Positions 1-8,738 of a stretch of 64,000 nucleotides of DNA are shown here, piece after piece. The stretch is from Pseudomonas grimontii (GTDB lineage: Bacteria; Pseudomonadota; Gammaproteobacteria; Pseudomonadales; Pseudomonadaceae), in assembly GCF_007858185.1 (NCBI RefSeq), contig NZ_VFES01000019.1, forward strand, positions 1-64,000, written 5' to 3'. The first letter of the stretch is position 1. Every line of letters starts with the position of its first letter. A model generated the notes under the pieces. That model made no database searches, was not told the origin of the DNA, and was given only the letters and a program-made list of their open reading frames with translations. Both the position numbers and the translations under genes were made by a program.

Positions 1-19
1 ACCGAGGTGCCTGGGTTTG

Positions 20-116
20 GGGCCGCTTCGCAGCCCAACGCGGGGCAAGCCCGCTCGCCACAACAAGCCCGCTCGCCACAAAAGCCCGGTTAGCCACAAC
101 ACCCGGTTAGCCACAA
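20..116. repeat. REP half-site followed by four degenerate ~18-bp tandem units
   Basis: A REP arm of the 'gcggggcaagcccgctcgccaca' type is followed by short head-to-tail copies of its tail. Units lie at 46-63 and 64-81 (identical, CAAGCCCGCTCGCCACAA), 82-99 and 100-116 (both with CCCGGTTAGCCACAA). The same REP family forms the full inverted pair at 38072-38207. It sits just upstream of xylF; the left part of the REP pair is outside the window. Confidence 0.7.
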
Positions 117-180
117 TTACAGTGTTCGCCTAGAGTCTTCACCCAGTGTCTTTCCAACAACAATAAAAGGACGCACCACC

Positions 181-1182
181 ATGAAGTCATTCAAACGTAC
201 CCTGCTCGCCACCGCCCTGGCCCTGCTCGCACTGCCGGTGATGGCCGATTCCGCCCACCCGAAAATCGGTTTTTCCATCGACGACCTGCGCCTGGAACGC
301 TGGTCCCGTGACCGTGACTACTTCGTCGCCGCTGCGGAAAAACTCGATGCCAAGGTCTTTGTGCAGTCCGCCGATGCCAACGAGCAGAAGCAGATCTCCC
401 AGATTGAAAACCTGATTTCCCGGGGCGTCGATGTGATCGTCATCGTGCCGTTCAACGCCACCGTGCTGACCAATGCCGTCGCCGAAGCCAAGAAAGCCGG
501 GATCAAGGTGGTGTCCTATGACCGCCTGATTCTCAACGCGGACATCGATGCGTACATCTCCTTCGATAACGAAAAAGTCGGCGAGATGCAGGCCAGCGGT
601 GTGTTGCAAGCGGCGCCCAAGGGCAATTACTTCCTGCTCGGCGGCGCGCCTACCGATAACAACGCCAAGGTGCTGCGCGAAGGTCAGATGAAGGTGCTGC
701 AACCGGCCATCGACAAGGGCGACATCAAGGTTGTCGGCCAGCAGTGGGTCAAGGAATGGAACCCCACCGAAGCCCTGAGCATCGTCGAAAACGCCCTGAC
801 CCGGAACAACAACAAAATCGACGCCATCGTCGCCTCCAACGATGCCACCGCCGGCGGCGCGATCCAGGCCCTGGCCGCGCAGAAGCTGGCGGGCAAGGTG
901 CCGATCTCGGGTCAGGACGCCGACCTCGCCGCCGTCAAGCGCGTGATCGACGGTACCCAGACCATGACTGTGTATAAGCCGCTCAAGCTGATCGCCACCG
1001 AAGCCGCCAAGCTCTCGGTGCAGCTGGCGCGTAACGAGAAGCCCACCTACAGCTCGCAGTACGACAATGGCAGCAAGAAAGTCGACACCATCCTGCTCAC
1101 CCCGACCCCGCTGACCAAGGCCAATATCGACCTGTTGGAAAAGGACGGGTTCTATACCAAAGAGCAGATCGGCGGGCAGTGA
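181..1182 (+). CDS. xylF: D-xylose ABC transporter, periplasmic binding protein XylF
   Basis: This 333-residue protein is the periplasmic D-xylose receptor that delivers sugar to the XylGH importer. It has a Sec signal peptide (residues 1 to about 22, cleavage near VMA-DSA), then the XylF signature KIGFSIDDLRLERW and a two-lobed type I periplasmic-binding fold with the ribose-binding-like segment SNDATAGGAIQAL. An AAAAGG ribosome site (165-170) precedes the ATG by 10 bases. The stop codon TGA (1180-1182) lies six bases before the likely xylG start, so translation is probably coupled. Length matches the family (about 330). xylA and xylR, commonly adjacent in other pseudomonads, would have to lie outside the window. 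Identity is confident from family knowledge; substrate was not tested. Confidence 0.95.
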   Translation: MKSFKRTLLATALALLALPVMADSAHPKIGFSIDDLRLERWSRDRDYFVAAAEKLDAKVFVQSADANEQKQISQIENLISRGVDVIVIVPFNATVLTNAVAEAKKAGIKVVSYDRLILNADIDAYISFDNEKVGEMQASGVLQAAPKGNYFLLGGAPTDNNAKVLREGQMKVLQPAIDKGDIKVVGQQWVKEWNPTEALSIVENALTRNNNKIDAIVASNDATAGGAIQALAAQKLAGKVPISGQDADLAAVKRVIDGTQTMTVYKPLKLIATEAAKLSVQLARNEKPTYSSQYDNGSKKVDTILLTPTPLTKANIDLLEKDGFYTKEQIGGQ

Positions 1183-1187
1183 CCGCC

Positions 1188-2732
1188 ATGGCCGACTACC
1201 TGCTGCAAATGAACGGCATCGTCAAAACCTTTGGCGGTGTCAACGCGCTGAACGGCATCGACATCAAGGTGAGGCCGGGGGAATGTGTCGGCCTGTGCGG
1301 CGAGAACGGTGCCGGTAAATCCACCCTGATGAAGGTGCTGTCGGCGGTCTACCCCCACGGCACCTGGGAGGGGGAAATCCTCTGGGATGGGCAACCGCTC
1401 AGGGCTCAGTCCATCAGTGAAACCGAGGCCGCCGGCATCGTCATCATTCACCAGGAACTGACCCTGGTGCCCGACCTGTCGGTGGCCGAGAACATCTTCA
1501 TGGGCCACGAGCTGACCTTGCCCGGCGGGCGCATGAACTACCCGGCGATGCTGCACCGCGCCGAAGCGTTGATGCGCGAGCTCAAGGTGCCGGACATGAA
1601 CGTCGCGCTGCCGGTGTCGCAGTACGGCGGCGGCTACCAGCAACTGGTGGAAATCGCCAAGGCCCTGAACAAACAGGCGCGCCTGCTGATTCTCGACGAA
1701 CCCTCCTCGGCCCTGACCCGCTCGGAAATCGAGGTGTTGCTCGACATCATCCGCGGCCTCAAGGCCAAAGGTGTGGCCTGCGTGTACATCTCCCACAAGC
1801 TTGATGAAGTCGCGGCCGTGTGCGACACCATCGCAGTGATCCGCGATGGCAAGCACATCGCGACCACCGCCATGGCCGACATGGACATCGCGCAGATCAT
1901 CACGCAGATGGTCGGAAGGGAAATGAGCAACCTCTACCCCACCGAGCCCCATGCCATCGGCGAGGTGATTTTCGAAGCGCGCAATGTCACCTGCTATGAC
2001 GTCGACAACCCCAAGCGCAAGCGCGTCGACGATATTTCCTTCGTGCTCAAGCGCGGCGAAATCCTCGGCATTGCCGGGCTGGTGGGCGCCGGGCGCACGG
2101 AGCTGGTGTCGGCATTGTTCGGCGCCTACCCCGGCCGCTACAGCGCCGAGGTGTGGCTCGACGGCCAGCTGATCGACACGCGCACGCCGCTCAAATCGAT
2201 CCGCGCCGGGCTGTGCATGGTGCCCGAGGACCGCAAGCGCCAGGGCATCATTCCCGACCTGGGCGTGGGCCAGAACATCACGTTGGCGGTGCTCGACACC
2301 TACGCCCACCTGACCCGCATCGATGCCGAGGCCGAACTGGGCAGCATCGACCAGCAGATCGCGCGCATGCACCTCAAGACGGCCAGCCCGTTCCTGCCGA
2401 TCACCAGCCTGTCCGGTGGCAATCAGCAAAAGGCCGTGCTGGCGAAAATGCTGATGGCCAAGCCCAAGGTGCTGATCCTCGACGAGCCCACGCGCGGGGT
2501 GGATGTGGGCGCCAAGTATGAGATCTACAAACTGATGGGCGCGCTGGCGGCCGAAGGCGTGTCGATCATCATGGTTTCGTCGGAGCTGGCCGAAGTGCTC
2601 GGAGTGTCCAACCGCGTGCTGGTGATCGGCGACGGCCAGTTGCGTGGCGACTTCATCAACGAGGGGCTCACCCAGGAACAGGTGCTCGCCGCCGCGCTCA
2701 GCCAAAATAATAACAATCGGAAAACCGCGTAG
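1188..2732 (+). CDS. xylG: D-xylose ABC transporter ATPase XylG
   Basis: This is the duplicated ATPase of the xylose importer, acting on the cytoplasmic face. The first nucleotide-binding domain has Walker A GENGAGKST (residues 38-46) and Walker B LLILDEPSSAL. The second has the degenerate P-loop GLVGAGRTEL, signature LSGGNQQK and Walker B LILDEPTRGVD, the asymmetry typical of CUT2 sugar ATPases. I chose ATG 1188 (514 residues) because it aligns with the usual XylG N-terminus; a GTG at 1179 overlapping the xylF stop would add three residues. The stop TAG directly abuts the xylH ATG, so the three genes form a tight operon. Confidence 0.94.
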   Translation: MADYLLQMNGIVKTFGGVNALNGIDIKVRPGECVGLCGENGAGKSTLMKVLSAVYPHGTWEGEILWDGQPLRAQSISETEAAGIVIIHQELTLVPDLSVAENIFMGHELTLPGGRMNYPAMLHRAEALMRELKVPDMNVALPVSQYGGGYQQLVEIAKALNKQARLLILDEPSSALTRSEIEVLLDIIRGLKAKGVACVYISHKLDEVAAVCDTIAVIRDGKHIATTAMADMDIAQIITQMVGREMSNLYPTEPHAIGEVIFEARNVTCYDVDNPKRKRVDDISFVLKRGEILGIAGLVGAGRTELVSALFGAYPGRYSAEVWLDGQLIDTRTPLKSIRAGLCMVPEDRKRQGIIPDLGVGQNITLAVLDTYAHLTRIDAEAELGSIDQQIARMHLKTASPFLPITSLSGGNQQKAVLAKMLMAKPKVLILDEPTRGVDVGAKYEIYKLMGALAAEGVSIIMVSSELAEVLGVSNRVLVIGDGQLRGDFINEGLTQEQVLAAALSQNNNNRKTA

Positions 2733-3869
2733 ATGAATCAGGTCAAACAGCTGTTCACTCGCTATAAAATGCTCGCCCTGGTGATCGCCGTGGCGTTTAT
2801 CTGGCTGTTTTTCAGCTGGCAGACCGAGGGCGGCTTCCTCACCCCGCGCAACCTGTCCAACCTGCTGCGGCAGATGTCGATCACCGGCATCCTGGCGTGC
2901 GGCATGGTGCTGGTGATCATCAGCGGCGAGATCGATTTGTCGGTGGGTTCGTTGCTGGGATTATTGGGCGGGCTCGCAGCGATCCTGGACGTGGTCTATC
3001 ACATCCCGCTGCTGGCCAACCTCAGCCTGGTGGCGTTGTGCGGCCTGATGATCGGCTTGGCCAACGGCTATATGACGGCTTACCTGCGCATTCCGTCGTT
3101 TATCGTTGGCCTCGGCGGCATGCTGGCGTTTCGCGGGATTCTGCTGGGGATCACCGGCGGCACCACCATCGCGCCGGTGTCGCCGTCGCTGGTGTATGTA
3201 GGCCAGGGGTATTTGCCGCATGCGGTGGGGATCGGCCTTGGGGTCTTGCTGTTTGCCCTGACCCTGTTTTTGACCTGGAAACAACGGCGCAACCGCGCGC
3301 TGCATGGCTTGGCACCGCACGCCCTGATGCGCGATGTGCTGCGCGTGGGGGTGATCGGCGCGGTGCTCGCCGGGTTCGTCACCACCCTCAACAGCTACGA
3401 CGGCATCCCCGTACCGGTGCTGCTGTTGCTGGTACTGCTCGGCGTGTTCAGCTACGTCACCAGCCAGACCGTGTTCGGCCGCCGCGTGTACGCCGTAGGC
3501 AGCAACATGGAAGCCACGCGCCTTTCAGGCATCAACGTGCAGGCGGTGAAACTGTGGATCTTCGGCATCATGGGCGTGATGTGCGCCCTCGCCGGCCTGG
3601 TCAATACCGCGCGCCTGGCTGCCGGTTCACCGTCTGCGGGCAACATGGGTGAACTCGACGCCATCGCGGCGTGCTTTATTGGTGGTACGTCGATGCGCGG
3701 CGGCTCGGGCACGGTGTATGGCGCGTTGCTCGGGGCGTTGGTGATCACCAGCCTGGATAACGGCATGTCGATGCTGGACGTGGACAGTTACTGGCAGATG
3801 ATTGTGAAGGGCAGCATCCTGGTATTGGCGGTGTGGGTCGATGTGAGTACGCGCACGGGGCGGCGCTGA
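2733..3869 (+). CDS. xylH: D-xylose ABC transporter permease XylH
   Basis: This 378-residue inner-membrane permease of the CUT2 (ribose/xylose) class forms the xylose channel with XylG. Many hydrophobic helices are visible, beginning at residues 14-28. It carries the family motifs GEIDLSVGS near residue 68 and GSGTVYGALLGALVI near the C-terminus. A hydrophilic loop (KQRRNRALHGLAPHALMRDV) around residues 185-205 is typical of XylH. It starts immediately after xylG with no intergenic base, is the last gene of xylFGH, and is followed by a REPIN that may protect the mRNA 3' end. Confidence 0.93.
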   Translation: MNQVKQLFTRYKMLALVIAVAFIWLFFSWQTEGGFLTPRNLSNLLRQMSITGILACGMVLVIISGEIDLSVGSLLGLLGGLAAILDVVYHIPLLANLSLVALCGLMIGLANGYMTAYLRIPSFIVGLGGMLAFRGILLGITGGTTIAPVSPSLVYVGQGYLPHAVGIGLGVLLFALTLFLTWKQRRNRALHGLAPHALMRDVLRVGVIGAVLAGFVTTLNSYDGIPVPVLLLLVLLGVFSYVTSQTVFGRRVYAVGSNMEATRLSGINVQAVKLWIFGIMGVMCALAGLVNTARLAAGSPSAGNMGELDAIAACFIGGTSMRGGSGTVYGALLGALVITSLDNGMSMLDVDSYWQMIVKGSILVLAVWVDVSTRTGRR

Positions 3870-3898
3870 CGCCCGTTCTCACTAACACCCCATAACCC

Positions 3899-3987
3899 TG
3901 TGGGAGGGGGCTTGCCCCCGATAGCGGTGGGTCAGCTACAGATAAGCTGGCTGACTCACCGCTATCGGGAGCAAGCCCCCTCCCACA
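3899..3987. repeat. REPIN (two inverted REP sequences)
   Basis: The two arms read tgtgggagggggcttgc and gcaagccccctcccaca. They are separated by inner complementary stretches (gatagcggtgggtcagc / gctgactcaccgctatc) and a short loop, so the whole unit folds as one long hairpin. This is the GGGGGCTTGC family of P. fluorescens REPINs, mobilised by RAYT transposases encoded elsewhere. It lies between the convergent xylH and sugar-binding-protein genes. Confidence 0.9.
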
Positions 3988-4025
3988 TTTGACTGCATTC
4001 CAAGGTTGGAGCGAGGTGGGCAGTC

Positions 4026-4946
4026 CTATTCAAACGCCTGCCGATTCTCCGGCGTGATCAACTTGAACGGCACCCACACCACCGTCGACTCCAGCACCTC
4101 GCCGCGAACCAGGCGTAGCGCGGTGTCCACGGCGCCACCGGCCTGGCCGGCGGCATCCTGGAACACGCTGACCGCCATCTTACCCTCAGCCATCAATTTC
4201 AACCCGTCCGGGGTGCCATCGATGCCGCCGACCCAATAGTCCTTGGCCTGCTTTCCGGCCTTTTCCAGGCCCATGATCGCGCCGATCGCCATTTCATCGT
4301 TATTGGCCGCGATGATCGAAAAATCGACGCCCTGCTTGACCCAGTCAATGACAATCGTGGCGGCCTGGCTACGCTCCCAGTTACCGACTTTTTTCTGTAC
4401 GACTTTCATATCGGGGTATTTGGCGACGACTTTTTCCACGTCCTCGGTGCGCATCAACGAGGACGCGTTGGCCGGGTCGCCCACCAGAATCACCACGTTG
4501 CCCTTGTAACCGGCGCGACGCGCCAGCTCTTCCATCTGCAAAGTGCCCGACTCCAGCTCGTTGGAACCAACAAACGCGGTCTGCGCCGGCCACTTTTCCG
4601 GGCTCGGATTGCGGTTGACGAAGACCAGCGGGATTTTGGCGTCCGAGGCCAGCTGCATCATCTGCGCCGCACTTTTGCCGTCCACCATCGCGACGATGAT
4701 CGCGTCCACCTTGGAATTGACCAGGTTGCGGAATTGGCGCATCTGCAAATCCACGCTGTCCTGCCCGTTCTCCATAAAGATGTCGACGTTCATGACACTG
4801 GCCTGTTGCTGCACCCCATTGCGCAGCAGGGTCTGGAAGTTATCGTCGTACTTTGCCATGCCCACACCCAGCAAGGGCGTATCGGCCTGGGCTGGGGCCG
4901 GAATGAACAGCGTCGCCCCCAAGGCGAGCATTAACCATGCTTTCAT
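4026..4946 (-). CDS. Ribose-type sugar-binding periplasmic protein
   Basis: This periplasmic type I binding protein (306 residues) belongs to the ribose/galactose-binding cluster. It has a signal peptide (MKAWLMLALGATLFIPAPAQA) and family segments such as VDAIIVAMVDGKSA, PLVFVNRNPSP and ANNDEMAIGAIMGLEKAG. ATG 4946 is preceded by GGGAG seven bases upstream; a TTG 21 bases further up overlaps the preceding chemoreceptor stop and lacks a better site. It lies 17 bases after that chemoreceptor in the same direction, with no ATPase or permease nearby. I infer it presents a sugar to the chemoreceptor rather than, or as well as, to a transporter. The ligand is unknown; a simple pentose or hexose is likely by family. 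Confidence 0.85.
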   Translation of the reverse strand: MKAWLMLALGATLFIPAPAQADTPLLGVGMAKYDDNFQTLLRNGVQQQASVMNVDIFMENGQDSVDLQMRQFRNLVNSKVDAIIVAMVDGKSAAQMMQLASDAKIPLVFVNRNPSPEKWPAQTAFVGSNELESGTLQMEELARRAGYKGNVVILVGDPANASSLMRTEDVEKVVAKYPDMKVVQKKVGNWERSQAATIVIDWVKQGVDFSIIAANNDEMAIGAIMGLEKAGKQAKDYWVGGIDGTPDGLKLMAEGKMAVSVFQDAAGQAGGAVDTALRLVRGEVLESTVVWVPFKLITPENRQAFE

Positions 4947-4963
4947 GTTCTGACTCCCGCGGC

Positions 4964-6949
4964 TCAAACGCTGAAATGATGGAGCAGCTCGCGCTGCACC
5001 TTGGCCATGTCCGACAGCTCGTGGCTGCTGATGGCGGACTGCTCGGCGCCATTTGCCGTCTGCTGGGCCGAATCGTTGATCTGGATGACCATCCGACTGG
5101 TTTCCTGCACCGTGGCGCTCTGCTCCTCGGTGGCAGCGGCGATCTGGATATTCATGTCGCGGATACTGTCGACCGAGTCGCTCATCGACAGCAGCAAGTC
5201 ACCCGCGCCCGAGGCCAGGGACACGCACTGGGTGGACTGCGCCTGGCTTTCGTTCATCACGTGCACCACCGAGTGAATCTTTTCCTGCATGAGCCCGATC
5301 ATGTCCTGGATTTCGCTGGTCGAGGTCTGGGTACGGCTGGCCAGGGAGCGCACTTCATCGGCCACTACCGCAAAACCGCGTCCCTGCTCACCGGCACGGG
5401 CCGCTTCGATCGCCGCATTCAGGGCGAGCAGGTTGGTCTGTTCGGCGATGGTGCGAATAGCGACAACAATGCCCTCGATATTCTGCCCGTACTTCTGCAA
5501 CTCATCGGTCACCTGCGTGGCCTTGTTCACCTGGTCGGCCTGCTGGCGGATATTGACGATGGTCTCGGCCACGCGCGCCTGCACCTTGTGCGTGAGTTCA
5601 CTGGTGTCGTCCACGGCCTGGCGGGTGTCCTGCGCGCGCCGGGCCACCTCTTCGACCGTGCTTTCCATCTGCGTCATGGCCGAGGCTGCCGATTGCAAGC
5701 GGTCCTTCTGCTCATCCACCACACGGGTGGTCTGCTCGCTGTTCAAGGCGTTGCTCCCGGCCGTCACGGCCAGCGCATCGGCAGAGCCGATCAATTCACG
5801 GAAGGTTTTGCGCAGGGCCGTGGTCAGTTCGTTCAGGTAACCGCCCAACTCACCGAACTCGTCTTTACGGCTGACATCGAAACTGACCCGCATGTCCCCC
5901 GCAGTGAGCGTCTTGAGCACTTCGCGAAACGCCGCCAGCGGACGCCGCAGGCTGAAGGCGACCCACGTACCAATCAACACCGCCGCCAGCACCGCAAGCA
6001 CACATGCGATCAACAGCAAGCTGCGACTGGTGCCGATGGTGGCATTGGCCGACTGACTGGCCTGGTTGGCGACCTCCAGGGACTGGCTGCCGAACTCGCC
6101 AATCCTCTCCAGGGTGGTTTTCAGCGCCGCATCCACCGCATTGCGCTGCTGCTGCACCTGCGCGGCCAGTTTCGCCTCCACCTGATAAGCCTGGAACAGG
6201 CCGTCAGGGGCGGTCAGGTCAGTCAGCAGGCGATTGACCATGACGCCGGCGATCCGCCCGACCCTCGGGTCAATCGCCGTCAGGGCCTGGGCGCGGGTGC
6301 TGATCACTTCGTCCTGCAGATTGAGCACGCGCTGTAATTTATCAATGGCGGGCGTGACGGTATGAGCCGCGAAGCCATCGTAGGATTTGTTGACTTCCAA
6401 CAGCAGCTTCTCCGCTGCGGCCACCTGTTGCGGTTCGTCGACACTGCGCGCATGCGCAATGTAATCACGCAAATAGCTGGTCAGCTGCATCGCCTGCGCA
6501 CTGCTGTAGCCTTGCAGTTTGCGCGTCAGCGCCAACTGCTGCACATGTTGCAAGTGGGACGTCATCAACGCCTGCGCCTGTTCGGCGTAGGCCGCTACCT
6601 GTTGGCGCTGCTGCGCCAGGTTTGTCCGCAGCGCCTCATGCTCGCCGGTATAGGCAACCGTGCTGTCGAGCAATTGATTGAACTGGGCGATGCTCTCGGT
6701 AAACGGTGGCTTGCCGTCCTCGATCTGCTTGGGGTCGGTGCTGATCTGAATGGCCAGCAACGCCTGGTTGGCGCGCAGGATATGCACGTAGAGCTCACTG
6801 GCCGCGCGGCTCAAGGGGGCCGACTGGCCGGTGATAATGGTCAAGCGACTGCTGATGGACTGCGTGTTCTGATAGCTGATCCCCGCCATGATCAGCAATA
6901 ACAGCACCAACACCGCAAATCCGCCGATCACACGTTGCAATATGGTCAT
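4964..6949 (-). CDS. Methyl-accepting chemotaxis protein with large helical periplasmic domain
   Basis: This is an inner-membrane chemoreceptor of 661 residues. A transmembrane helix (residues about 8-26) is followed by an all-helical periplasmic region of about 270 residues, a second helix (about 307-330), a HAMP domain (RRPLAAFREVLKTLTAGDM) and a cytoplasmic signalling domain. The latter has the hairpin tip EQTNLLALNAAIEAARAGEQ, which binds CheA/CheW. The size of the sensor region fits the helical bimodular class. No C-terminal CheR-binding pentapeptide is visible (it ends HHFSV). ATG 6949 is preferred over GTG 6955 because AAGGGG lies five bases upstream. The downstream sugar-binding protein starts 17 bases after its stop, suggesting a sensor pair. 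Confidence 0.88.
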   Translation of the reverse strand: MTILQRVIGGFAVLVLLLLIMAGISYQNTQSISSRLTIITGQSAPLSRAASELYVHILRANQALLAIQISTDPKQIEDGKPPFTESIAQFNQLLDSTVAYTGEHEALRTNLAQQRQQVAAYAEQAQALMTSHLQHVQQLALTRKLQGYSSAQAMQLTSYLRDYIAHARSVDEPQQVAAAEKLLLEVNKSYDGFAAHTVTPAIDKLQRVLNLQDEVISTRAQALTAIDPRVGRIAGVMVNRLLTDLTAPDGLFQAYQVEAKLAAQVQQQRNAVDAALKTTLERIGEFGSQSLEVANQASQSANATIGTSRSLLLIACVLAVLAAVLIGTWVAFSLRRPLAAFREVLKTLTAGDMRVSFDVSRKDEFGELGGYLNELTTALRKTFRELIGSADALAVTAGSNALNSEQTTRVVDEQKDRLQSAASAMTQMESTVEEVARRAQDTRQAVDDTSELTHKVQARVAETIVNIRQQADQVNKATQVTDELQKYGQNIEGIVVAIRTIAEQTNLLALNAAIEAARAGEQGRGFAVVADEVRSLASRTQTSTSEIQDMIGLMQEKIHSVVHVMNESQAQSTQCVSLASGAGDLLLSMSDSVDSIRDMNIQIAAATEEQSATVQETSRMVIQINDSAQQTANGAEQSAISSHELSDMAKVQRELLHHFSV

Positions 6950-7096
6950 GGCCACCCCTTTTGATTTTTATTCGTTGACCTGGGCGACGACCAGGCGTGC
7001 ACCTACGAGTTCGGGATCGCTCGTGGTGCTAGTGCCTGTATCGGCTTGGTGGGCTGGGACTTGAGCGTTGAAGACAGGCTCAAACGCGGTCAAAAA

Positions 7097-7191
7097 AATG
7101 TGGGAGGGGGCTTGCTCCCGATGGCGGTGGATCAGTCGACATCTACAGTGACTGACACTCCGCCATCGGGGGCAATCCCCCTCCCACATTT
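7097..7191. repeat. REPIN (two inverted REP sequences)
   Basis: It has arms aatgtgggagggggcttgc and the matching ctcccacattt, with inner complementary cgatggcggtg / ccgccatcg. It is the same family and layout as the unit at 3899-3987. It lies between the chemoreceptor start and the levansucrase 3' end, in a 287-base gap with nothing else recognisable. Confidence 0.88.
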
Positions 7192-7236
7192 GGATCGATT
7201 TACACCTGATGAATCAGGCTGGCTTTTGCACTGCGT

Positions 7237-8487
7237 TTACTGGCTCAACACCACATCCCGCATCGCCGGAATGTAACCGTAGTCGTAAGCCTCCTGCACA
7301 AACGAGCGAGCGCCCTTCAACACGATCCTGACCGTCGGCGCTTCAGTGCCGCCGATGCGGTAGTCATCGCCGGTGGTGGGCACGCTGTCGATAAACGACG
7401 TCACCAGGCCGTTGGGCATCACGCAGTGAGAGTACGTCTGGAACGGCTGCGAAGGCGGATTGCCAAGTACCAGCCCCGACGCATTCATCAGCGTATAGGG
7501 GCCGAACAGCTGATCGCTGACGAACCCATAGACGCCATCCGGCCCCGTCACGCCATCCGCATAGGTAAATTTGTGGCTGATGGTGAACAGGTAGTACTTG
7601 TTGTCCTGGAACACATAGTGCGGCCGTTCGGTCTGGTCGTTCACCCCGACGGCAGTCACCAGCGGCGGCAAAATCTCCCACTCGTCACCGTTGAGGTCTT
7701 TGGCAACCGCGATGCCAATACAGCCCACCTGATAACGCGCACCGCCCACATCTTCATGCCCTGGTGGCACCAGGCCTATTTCATTCGGGCCCACTTCGTG
7801 AGTCCCGCGCTCGCCGGCAACATTGCCTTCGAACACCATGTACAACTTGCCATCGACGGGATCGATAAAGGGGCTGGGATCGCGAAAGTTCCAGGTCGCA
7901 TTCTGCGCTTCGGTTTGGTAGTAGGTGCCGTCGGCCTCGAACAACGACTTGACCTGATCAAAGCCCTGGAGGGTGACACCGGTGTCCGACGTGACAACCT
8001 GGCCCCTGACTTTGGCAATCGTGGCACCCGGTGTGACGCAGGTGTAGTACAGGTCGATGTCGCCGTTGTTATTCAACAGGATCGGTGTGCCCGCCCATTC
8101 ACGGGTGGTCGGCGACACCCCTTCGGCCATGACACGGCCGCCGAAGATCCAGTCCTTGCCGGTGCGCGAGTACCAGTAGCAGATCCGCGCGTGACCATGG
8201 CGGTCTTCCCAGTCGCGCTTGATGTCGTAACGGCCATCGGCGTTGATGAATTGTGGGTCATGGGGGCGACGGTCGGCGGTCAGGGTGAAGATCACTGACC
8301 AGCCATTCACCGATACCACTGTGCCATCCAGTTCACGCAATGGCATGGTGTCCCAGATAAAGACCGTGTCACTCATGACAGGAAAGTCAGGACTCACTAA
8401 CGGCTGGGTAGTCGTCGGGTCATTCTCATTAACTTTCAGCGCATCGGCCCGTGTCCAGCGAGTGGGTGTGTGATTCGCATGTTTCAT
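7237..8487 (-). CDS. lsc: Levansucrase (GH68)
   Basis: This 416-residue glycoside hydrolase family 68 enzyme splits sucrose and polymerises fructose into levan, a biofilm and storage exopolysaccharide. All three catalytic residues of Gram-negative levansucrases are at their usual numbers: nucleophile D46 in VFIWDTMP, transition-state stabiliser D203 in FRDPSPF, and acid/base E287 in QTERPHYV. There is no N-terminal signal peptide, as in the Lsc enzymes of P. syringae and Erwinia, which are exported without a classical signal. ATG 8487 has AAAGGA eight bases upstream. It lies 251 bases downstream of the pectin lyase gene on the same strand, but the gap carries its own palindrome, so separate expression is likely. 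Confidence 0.95.
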   Translation of the reverse strand: MKHANHTPTRWTRADALKVNENDPTTTQPLVSPDFPVMSDTVFIWDTMPLRELDGTVVSVNGWSVIFTLTADRRPHDPQFINADGRYDIKRDWEDRHGHARICYWYSRTGKDWIFGGRVMAEGVSPTTREWAGTPILLNNNGDIDLYYTCVTPGATIAKVRGQVVTSDTGVTLQGFDQVKSLFEADGTYYQTEAQNATWNFRDPSPFIDPVDGKLYMVFEGNVAGERGTHEVGPNEIGLVPPGHEDVGGARYQVGCIGIAVAKDLNGDEWEILPPLVTAVGVNDQTERPHYVFQDNKYYLFTISHKFTYADGVTGPDGVYGFVSDQLFGPYTLMNASGLVLGNPPSQPFQTYSHCVMPNGLVTSFIDSVPTTGDDYRIGGTEAPTVRIVLKGARSFVQEAYDYGYIPAMRDVVLSQ

Positions 8488-8665
8488 GATGATGTCCTTT
8501 TGCTAACGCTTAAGTGATAAGCGAAGATTAAATAGCACCTGGCAGCCAGCAACTTAATACTGACTGAAAGAGCAAGAGATAGTTGGCTCTGCAAGTGCGC
8601 ACCAAGGTTTAACATGGGCACTCGCTTATCGCAACATGAAGAATTATTTATACTACAAAGGCCAT

Positions 8666-8698
8666 CACTGTATTTATATCCTTGATATAAATACAGTG
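8666..8698. promoter_or_regulatory. Perfect 15-bp inverted repeat upstream of levansucrase
   Basis: CACTGTATTTATATC and its exact complement GATATAAATACAGTG are separated by only three bases (CTT). The element sits about 180 bases upstream of the levansucrase ATG and 40 bases after the pectin lyase stop. No T-tract follows on either strand, which argues against an intrinsic terminator. I read it as a possible operator or RNA stem. The rest of the 251-base gap is unusually AT-rich, with no gene seen. Confidence 0.55.
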
Positions 8699-8738
8699 GC
8701 ACTTGCAATAAATGACAGCTCAATAGAAAGCTAGCTAA

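Noticed and set aside
1152..2705. Long open frame on the minus strand opposite xylG
   Set aside because: Composition is that of an antisense shadow (His/Gly/Gln-rich), with no ribosome site or domain; xylG on the other strand is certain. Similar shadows exist opposite the dehydrogenase (9868-11685), a binding protein (46994-48658) and hpaE.
3899..3987. Inverted repeat read as an intrinsic terminator for xylH
   Set aside because: It belongs to a dispersed REPIN family with further copies at 7.1 and 9.9 kb and lacks a T-run.
4398..4410. CTGTACGACTT as another GntR site
   Set aside because: It is inside a coding region, lacks the symmetric arm, and similar fragments (for example near 47028) occur by chance in genes.
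8666..8698. Levansucrase palindrome as a LexA box
   Set aside because: The CTGT and ACAG ends are much further apart than the eight bases LexA requires.
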